Below are positions 56,235-64,000 of a stretch of DNA of 64,000 nucleotides, piece after piece (within the stretch, counting starts at the first letter, position 1; each line of letters begins with the position of its first letter). A model generated the notes under the pieces. That model was not told the origin of the DNA and searched no databases. It worked only from the letters and a program-made list of their open reading frames with translations. Origin of the DNA: Posidonia oceanica (taxonomy: Eukaryota; Streptophyta; Magnoliopsida; Alismatales; Posidoniaceae); assembly GCA_037176725.1 (NCBI GenBank), contig JAZBRS010000029.1:43100001-43164000 (forward strand). The letters run 5' to 3'. A program made the position numbers and the translations under genes.

Positions 56235-59200
56235 TGTAGCGATCCCGATCGGAATCAGGCTCGCTATTTAGCGGCGATTGGATCCGAGGAAGAGGCTCGA
56301 CTCGAAAACACTTGAAATCGAGGAGAAAAGAGAAAGATAAGACAAATCAGAGTCGCCACCATGTCTATTAACGGGAGACAAGGAAAACTAGGGAAATGCG
56401 TGAATTAACACGCAAAACCAAGCAAGTAATGCAAAGCAAAGCAATGCAAAAGAAGACAAATGCAAATGCATGCAAAAGAGATGACTCTAGCCTAGGATAA
56501 GGGCAGTATGGTCATCGCGGGCCAAAAGACAGGGCAAGGACTCCTGTTACGTGCGGGGAAGGTGTTAGGCACCCCCGACACGCCCGAGAATCGGTCTTTC
56601 TAGGCTTACGCTCGCATACGCAAGGAAATGCAGGATTGAATGCCTATGTGCCTATGAATGCCTAAATGAATGCTCAAGGTGTGCTCTAAGTGGAGAGATG
56701 CAGGGCCAGGAAGTAAACGTGCTGTCTAAGTGCTCAGCTACGCTGTTTGTGTTCCGAACCGGGCGAAACCGGGCTCGTGAGAACTCCAGGCAGTAAGCAT
56801 CACAGCCCTATATGCAAATGCAAGCGAAAAAGCAAAACAACGGCAAAACCATGCAATGCGATTGACATGCAAGAGAAAACAGCGTAAAACACGCAAAACG
56901 AGGCGAAAAACAAGAAAACGCGCAAAACGGTGCAAAAAGACAAGATCGGCACGTAAAACGGGCGAGAAGGCAAGGCGGCACGCAAATCAGTACAAAAGGC
57001 GATGATGGGCACGCAAAACTGTGCCAAAAACAGGGCGAGCGTGCAAAGCGACGTGAAAGACAAAGCAGGCACGCAAAACGGTGCCAAAACGGGAACGGGC
57101 ACGCAAAACGGTGCCAAAACTACGAGATAAAACCTTGGAAAAGCCGCGCAAATGCAAATGCAAGGAAAAGATTAGAAGCAGTAAAAAGAGAAGTAGAACA
57201 GCGCATATGTGAGAACAGGCGCTGTCCGAGACCACACAGAGTAGGTGTGAAGACCTACAAAGGGGAGAGTGAGCAAACGGGGGGATTACCACCTCTTTTG
57301 CGACCATTTCCCACTAAACTGTTCCACGGTGTGTCTCGCACGCTGCCCAAAGCTCGCGGTGCGATCGGATCGTGGAAAAGGGGGAAGAAAGTTACATTAA
57401 GTGGTAAATCCAGGGAAAACTTAACACAAAACACATGGAGAAACGCGAAACGGGGATCTGAGTTGCTAAGCAGAAAGGGGAGGTCCTATTCTACATGCTC
57501 AAAGAGACAGAAATCGAAAACGAGGAAAACTATGCAACTGGAATGCAAATGAATGCAATGCAAGGGTTCAGGAGGACATACCTGGAAATCTGGGAGCCTG
57601 ATCTGAGATTTGCTTGGTCCATGCTAAAGAGCGCTTCGCTGCGGTCGCCTGGGCAGCTTATCTGAGAAGATCCAACGGCCGGATCGGAAGATATCGCAGC
57701 TTCAAGGCAGGAGGGCCAGAACAGGGGAGAAGAATAGATCTAAGTGTTCAGGAGGTCCTAGGGGTGTGCAAAAGGTCCTCCCAAGTGAAGGGGAGCTAGA
57801 AGTGCTTAGTGTGTGCAGAGAGATGCAAAAATGCAAAGCTAAATGGATGCAGAATGCATGCAAAAGCAAGAAGAAACAAGGGGAACAAACTTAGAAAAGA
57901 CAGGAGTTCAAAAGCATTTTTGAAAAAGCAAAGGGGCTAAAATGCAAATTTTCACAAAAGATGGGGTCCACAGAGGAGGGTTTTGAAAACAGGAGAGGGC
58001 AGAGGGTTATTTTGCAAAAGACTGGGCTCAGGAAGCTAATTTGAAAAGAGGGTATGCATTGGAAGAAGTTTTGAAAACAAAAAGAAATTAGAGTGCAATT
58101 TTGGAAAAAACTGGGGTCTAAAGTGTAAATTTTCCAGAAAACAGGGTCCTGGGGAGTCTGGGAATGCAAGTGGAGGGTCTACATGCAACTTTGTAAGCAT
58201 AGGAGCTAAGATGCAACTTTAGGGGCAAAACAGTCTTTTTTACATGGTTTTTAAAAGATGCAAGGACCTATGTGTGATTTTTGAATCATGCAGGGGTCAA
58301 ATATGCAATTTTGTATGGTAAATATGCTCTGAAAACACTGATAAAGGACTGATGTGTAATTTCTGAAAAAAACAGGGGCCAAAATGCAATGCAGTAAGCA
58401 AAAATGCATGCAAATGGTTACTGTCCATTTAAAATGGACCTAAATGCAAATGCCAGAAAACAGAGGGAAGAAAATGCAATACAATAAGCAAAAATAAAAA
58501 ATAAAACCTAAGTTTCTACAGTGCATGGACCTATATGCAAAATCAAAAACATGCGGGGATGCAGAATGCAATTTCATATGGTAAACTATATGCAATTAAA
58601 TGAACTGATTTACTGCAGGACCTAAGTGCAAAAAACGAAAACAGAGGGGCTAAGATGCAAAATAATACAACAGCACAGCACAGTAACAGGACTAGATTGC
58701 AAATACAGAAAAGTAGAGATAAAAGCAGCAATTTAGCATGGTTTTTAATTAAAAACTAAGCATATTAAATGGACAGAGGACTGAAACGCAAAAATTAAAA
58801 AAGTTAAGGCAAACATGCAATATCTGCACAGAAATCTTATAACTAAGAAAATAAATACACAGTGATTTGCCGGCGGTGGCTGGCACTGTAGCAGTGAGCC
58901 ACCGGCGCTCACCACTGCCGACACAGGGGGCTTGGGGAGGCGCGAGACGGCGGAGGACGTAGCCGACGACCGTGCGGAGCTCTGGGAATCGTCGGGAGTC
59001 CGTTTTGCTGGGCGGAGCATCCGGAGATCAGGGGACCGGCGTCGGAGAAGACGGGAAAACCGGCGAGCTGCAGGAGCGTCTGGAGGGCTTGGAAGCTGAC
59101 TCTGATCAGCGGGGAAGCAGCAGGAGGAGGAGAGAGAGCGGGGAAGGTAAGAAAATACCTGCGTCCGTGTCTGGAGCATCCTCCCGACCTCAGCAGTGTC

Positions 59201-60388
59201 GGAGCTAGTCGACGGCGTCTGCCCGGTCGCTGCGGGCGCTGTCCGCTGCTCACGAGGGCTGGAGTCACCTCAGAACGGTCCTCCGGAGCTTCCCAGATGA
59301 TCAGACACGAGCTGTGCAGACCGGAGAGTGATCCGGCAGGTCGTAGGTTTAGAGTGGCAGCCGGTGGCCGGGGGGAGTGTTTGCTGCTCCTCAGGCTGGA
59401 TGGGATCCTCCGGGGGATTGCTGGAGGTCCGGGGAACGGTTCTGGATTGTTGGATTGGGCTTCTGGAGAGCGTGGAGAAGATTTGGAGGTTGGGTCGGTT
59501 TCTGATCAGTGGAGAAGGCAAGTGTTTGTTGTGTTGTTCTCAGCCTGTGGTGAGGGAGAGGGCTGGAGGTCTGGTGCTCTGGAAAGGTGGATGTCAGGCG
59601 AGTAACTTAGGAAGATTTGGGGCGAAATGGAGTTCAGTGGTGGTGGGAATTCCGAAATGGGTTGGAGTTGGCTTCTGTTGGTGCTCTACGGTGGATTCAG
59701 GTGAACTGGGGTGGTTCTGAGGGGTGGAATGGCTGGGAAATGGCGGGAGGGGATTGCTGGTTTCCTGGGTGAACTTGGGGGATCAAAATGGAAGGGAATT
59801 CGAGGCTGGAACGGGTTGGTTTCAGAGGAGAAAGAAGGGGAAGTTCTACTGAAAATCAGAGGAAGAAGAAAGGGGGGTTTGCTTGGGAAATCTCTGGATT
59901 TCTCAGCTCTCTCTCTCGGACGACGAAAAAAGGCGATGAAGGGGGTCGAATGGCTGGCTTTTATCAGGAGGAGGGGACTGCTGGGCGCGAGCTGGTGGTT
60001 TGAATTCCACCGGCGGCACTGTTGTAGAAACGACGGGCGTCGGCGAGGCGGCTGGCATTCAATGCCTCCCGGAAATGGTGCTGAGAGAAGAGAGGAGCGG
60101 CGAGCTCTGTAGGTGATCTGATGGAGAGGGAGAGCTTGAAAATTAAAAAGGAGAGGGAGCCCTGTAGCTGGCCGCTCGCGGGAGAGAAGCTGAGGAAAAA
60201 AAATGCAGAAGGTGGGGAAGAAGGAGGAAGAAGGAGGCTGGACTGTGGGCCGAAGGAAAAAGAAATAAAAGAAAAAAGAAAAACAGGCTGGATTGGGCCC
60301 AGTAAGGAAAGGAAAGAAAGAAAAAGAGAAGTAAGAAAGAAGAGAGGGTAGAATGGGAAAAATAAAATTAGTAAAAAGGAACTAAAAA
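56235..60388 (-). repeat. E4 5' LTR, inner 4.15 kb
   Basis: Colinear with 34110-38252 apart from scattered substitutions and a 12-base insertion near 60215 (an extra GAGGAAGAAGGA-like unit). It stops at ACTAAAAA, where E6 begins. The missing outer part (about 1.45 kb, equivalent to 38253-39709) should reappear beyond E6. It contains the conserved block at 56536-56575 and a PBS-core copy at 56349-56360. Confidence 0.9.
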
Positions 60389-63300
60389 TGTAGCGATCCC
60401 GATCGGAATCAGGCTCGCTATTTAGCAACGATTGGATCCGAGGAAGAGGCTCAACTCGAAAACACTTAAAATCGAGGAGAAAAAGGAAAGATAAGACAAA
60501 TCAGAGTCGCCACCAAGTCTATTAACGGAAGACGAGGAAAACCGGGGTAATGCGTGAATTAACGCGCAAAACTGAGCAATAAATGCAAAGCAAAGCGATG
60601 CAAAGGAAAACAAATGCAAGCAAATGCAAATGAGATGACTCTAGCCTAGGATAAGGGCAGTACGGTCATTGCGGGCCAAAAGACAGGGCAAGGACTCCTG
60701 TTACGCGCGGGGAAAGTGTTAGGCACCCCCGACACGCCCGAGAATCGGTCTTTCTAGGCTTACGCTCGCATACGCAGGAAAATGCAGGATTGAATGCCTA
60801 TGTGCCTATGAATGCCTAAATGAATGCTCAAGGTGTGCTCTAAGTGGAAAAAAACAAAGCAAGGAAGTAAACGTGCTCTCTAAATGCTCAGCTACGCTGT
60901 CCGTGTTCCGAACCAGGCGGGACCTGGCTCGTGAGAACTCCAGGCAGTAAGCATCACCGCCCTATATGCAAATGCAGGCGAGAAAGCAAAACAACGAGGA
61001 AACCATGCAATGCAATCGACATGCAAGAGAAAACGGCGTAAAACACGCAAAACGAGGCGAGAAATGAGCAACGCACGCAAAACGATGCAAAGGAGCGAAA
61101 CCGGCACGCAAAATGAGCGGAAAACAAAGCAACACGTGAAACAAGACAAGAAAACAGAATGGCACGCAAAACGGTGCAAAACGAAAGCGGCACGCAAAAC
61201 AAGTGAGAAAGCGAGGCAGCACGCAAAATAAGGCAAGAAAACAGAGGGGCACGCAAAACGGTGCCAAAACGAGAGCGGGCACGCGAAACGGTGCCAAAAC
61301 AGCGAAGCTAAAACCTCGGAAAAGCCATGCGAATGCAAGAACGCAGAAAAAGATCAGAAGAGGCCAAAGGGGAGTCAAAACAACGTGTGTGTAAGAACAG
61401 ACGTCGTTTAGGACCACTCAGAGTAGGTGTGAAGACCTACGGAGGGGAGAGTGTACAAACGGAGGGATTACCACCTCTTTGCGACTGTTTCCCACTAAAC
61501 CGTTCCACGGCGTGTCTCGCATGCTGCCCAAAGCTCGCGACGCGATCGGATCGTGGAAAAGGAGGAAGAAAGTCACATTAAGTGGCAAATCCAAGGAAAA
61601 CTCAACACAAAACACACAGGGATACGCGAAATGAGGATTTGGAGATAGAAGCAGAAAGGGGAGGCCCTATTCTACATGCTCAAAGAGATAGAAGGCGAAA
61701 ACAAGGAAAACTGTGCAAATGGCATGCAAATGCAATGCAGGGGTTCAGGAGGACATACCTGGAAATCCGGGAGCCTGATCTGAGATCTGTCTGGTCCATG
61801 CTGAAGAGCGCCTTGCTGCGGTCGCCTGGGCAGCTTATTTGAGAAGATCCAACGGCCGGATTGGAAGATATTGCAGCTTCAAGGCAGAAGGGCCAGAACA
61901 GGGGAGAAGAACAGATCTAAGTGTTCAGGAGGCCCTAGGGATGTGCAAAAGGTCCTCCCAAGTGAAAGGGAGCTAAAAGTGCTTAGTGTGTGCAAAAGGA
62001 TGCTAAAATGCAAGACTAGGTGAATGCAGGATGCGTGCAAAAGCAAGAAAAAGCAAAGAGAAGAAACTGGGAAAAAACCAGGAGTTCAGAAAGCATTTTG
62101 AAAAAGAAAGGGGCTAAAAATGCAAATTTTCCAGAAAACAGGGGTCCACAGGAAAGGATTTCGAAAACAGGAGAGGACAGAGGTCCATTTTGCAAAAAAC
62201 TAGGCTCAGAAAGCTGTTTTGAAAAGAGGGTATGCTTTAAAAGAGGTTTTGAAAGCAGAAAGAAGTCAGAGTGCAATTTTGGAAAAATTGGGGTCTAAAA
62301 CGCAAATTTTCCAAAAAACAGGGTTCTGGGGAGTCTGGGAATACTAGTGGAGGGTCTACATGCAATTTGGCAAGCATAGGAGCTAGGATGCAAGTTTAGG
62401 GGCAAAACAGTCTTTTTACATGGTTTTTGAAAGATGCAAGGACCTATGTGTGATTTTTAAATCATGCAGGGGTCAAATATGCAATTTTATATGCAAAACA
62501 TGCTCTGAAAATCAGATAACAGGACTGCAGTGCAATTTCTGGAAAAAACAGGGTTGAAAATGCAATGTAATAAGCCAAAATACATGCATAACAGCTACTG
62601 TCCATTTAAAATGGACCTAAATGCAAATATGCAAAAACAGAGGAAAAGAAATGCAATGCAGCAAGCAAAAAATAAAAATAAAACCTAAGTCCTACAGTGC
62701 AATGGACTAAAATGCAAAAACAGAAACTAAGAAGGTCCTAGAATGCAATGCAGTATGGTAAAATGCATGCAATTAAATTAACTGATTTAAGACAGGACTT
62801 ACATGCAAAAACCAAAAGCAGAGGGGCTAAACTACAAAATATTATAACAGCACAGTACAGTAACAGGACTAAAAGGCAAATATAGGAAAACAGAAACATA
62901 AGTTGCAATTTAGCATAGTATTTAATTAAAAACTAAGCAAAATAAATGGCAGGAGGACTGAAACGCAAAAATAACAGAACTTAAGCTAAACATGCAATAT
63001 TTACACTTAAAACTATATAAACAAGAAAATAATTGCACAGTAACTGGTCGACGGCGACGAGTACTGTAGCAGAACGCCGGCAGTGCTCGTGACCGCCGAC
63101 AGGGGAGGCAGAGGAGGTGCTGCCTGACGGAGGGTGATGTCGGCGTCCATGCGGAGCTCCGGAGCGAGTCAGAGCGGCATTCTGTTGGTCGGAGCGTCCG
63201 GAGGAACAGCAGCCGGCGCCGGAGAAGGAGAACTGACCGGCGAGTCGAGGACGGAGCAGGAGATTGGGAAAGCTTCTTCTGGGCGGCGGGAAAGCATCAG

Positions 63301-64000
63301 GGGGAGAAGAGGAAGCTAGGGGAGGTTGGACTGACCTGATTCCGCGTCTGAGTCGCCCTCCCGACGTCGGTGGCTTCAGCAGTCGCCGGAGGAGGCCGTC
63401 TGGTCGCCGCGGTGATCGTCAGTCGCTCGCGAAGGTTGGAGCTGCCTCAGAACATCCCTCCGGTGCTTCCTGATCGACCGGACTGAAGCTCTACAGCTCG
63501 GGTGAGGATTCGGCACTTTTGGGTTCTCAGAATGCTGCCGGAGGTTGGGGAGGGTGTTTGCTGCTCCTCAGGCTGGATGGAGTGTTCTGGAAGATTGCTG
63601 GAGGTGCGGGGAGTGAATTTGGATGACTGGCTTAGGTTTTTGGAGGGTGTGGAGGAAGTTTGAGAGTTGAGTCGATTTTGGGTCTGGAGGTGACACAGGT
63701 GTTTGTTGTGCTGTTCTTGGTCTGTGGTGGGTGGCTGGTTTTGATGGTTGGTGTTTTGAGAAGGTGGAGGTCTAGTGAGTCTCTGGATGAAGTTTGGGAG
63801 AAGGCGGTGAGCTGGAGTAGAGGGAATTGTGAATGGAGTTAGGTTGGGTTTACAGTTGGAGCTTCAGGTGGTGTTCAGGTGATTTGGGGTGGTTCCAGGC
63901 AGTGGAAAGGCAATGGGACGGTGGAGGATGAAGGTCTGGTGTTGGGTGAGATTGGGGAAGCAAAGGGGAGAAGAATGGAGGCTGGGAAAGGTGTCGGATT
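60389..64000 (-). repeat. E6: diverged LTR nested in the E4 5' LTR
   Basis: It starts with the same terminal TGTAGCGATCCCGATCGG and is colinear with the E4 LTR but clearly more diverged, with small indels and a largely different GC-rich part after 63050. Orientation is minus, so this is the 3' LTR of an inserted element, or a solo LTR. It contains the PBS-core copy (60503-60514) and the conserved block (60690-60729). The window ends inside it. ORFs here are LTR composition. Confidence 0.82.

Larger units (their letters stand above)
34110..60388 (-). mobile_element. E4: giant Tat retrotransposon with an accessory ORF
   Basis: In minus-strand order: 5' LTR (inner 4154 bases present), PBS, leader, gag-pol in one frame, T/A-rich 3' segment, DUF7745-type ORF, three tandem arrays, polypurine tract and complete 5.6-kb 3' LTR. 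The two LTR copies differ by roughly 1-2 percent by eye, mostly transitions, so this is a fairly recent insertion. The LTR at the right is interrupted by E6. Restoring the full LTR length on that side gives about 27.7 kb, near the upper size limit known for Ogre-type elements. It sits inside the E5 LTR. Confidence 0.9.

Overview
This is plant nuclear DNA made almost entirely of nested LTR retrotransposons. I see no intact host gene, rRNA or tRNA gene. The recognisable coding material is Ty3/gypsy of the Tat (Ogre-like) type. The evidence is a primer-binding site complementary to plant tRNA-Arg, a CX2HX4HX4C Gag knuckle, a D-N-G-S protease motif, a YVDD reverse transcriptase, two RNase H domains in tandem, an HHCC/DDE integrase with no chromodomain, very long LTRs, and tandem repeats in the 3' UTR. 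The window suggests a large, repeat-rich flowering-plant genome; I cannot name the species.

Layout. (1) 1-7099: the 5' end of a minus-strand Tat element (E1) with gag start, leader, PBS and a 5.2-kb LTR. (2) 7100-9166: a plus-strand LTR remnant (E0) that E1 seems to have entered, followed by about 1.1 kb of unassigned DNA. (3) 10305-23382: an old plus-strand Tat element (E2) with 5' LTR, PBS, leader and a gag-pol pseudogene with about 30 stops and several frameshifts. (4) 23383-28812: the 3' end of a minus-strand element (E3), with LTR, polypurine tract and a 56-bp tandem array. (5) 28813-33521: a decayed multi-exon plant mobile domain (PMD) gene on the plus strand behind a MULE-like terminus, plus a fragment of a DUF7745-type gene. 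(6) 33522-34109: the start of a plus-strand LTR (E5). (7) 34110-60388: a giant minus-strand Tat element (E4), about 26 kb in view and probably near 28 kb complete. It has a 5.6-kb 3' LTR, three tandem arrays, a DUF7745-type ORF and a 2.9-kb-codon gag-pol frame broken by only four stops. (8) 60389-64000: a diverged LTR (E6) lying inside the 5' LTR of E4.

How the parts work together. In E4, transcription would start in the right-hand LTR and run leftward through the leader, gag-pol, an accessory DUF7745-type ORF and the repeat-built 3' UTR to the polypurine tract and 3' LTR. The strongest unexplained signal is in the 3' UTRs of E3 and E4. Both are built from short modules with two interleaved dyads (order a-b-a'-b', the topology of an H-type pseudoknot). 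Both stems change in compensating pairs from module to module. The other main points are the accessory ORF, nonsense mutations that are almost all TAG (a CHG-methylation decay signature), and a copy of the PBS core kept inside every LTR.
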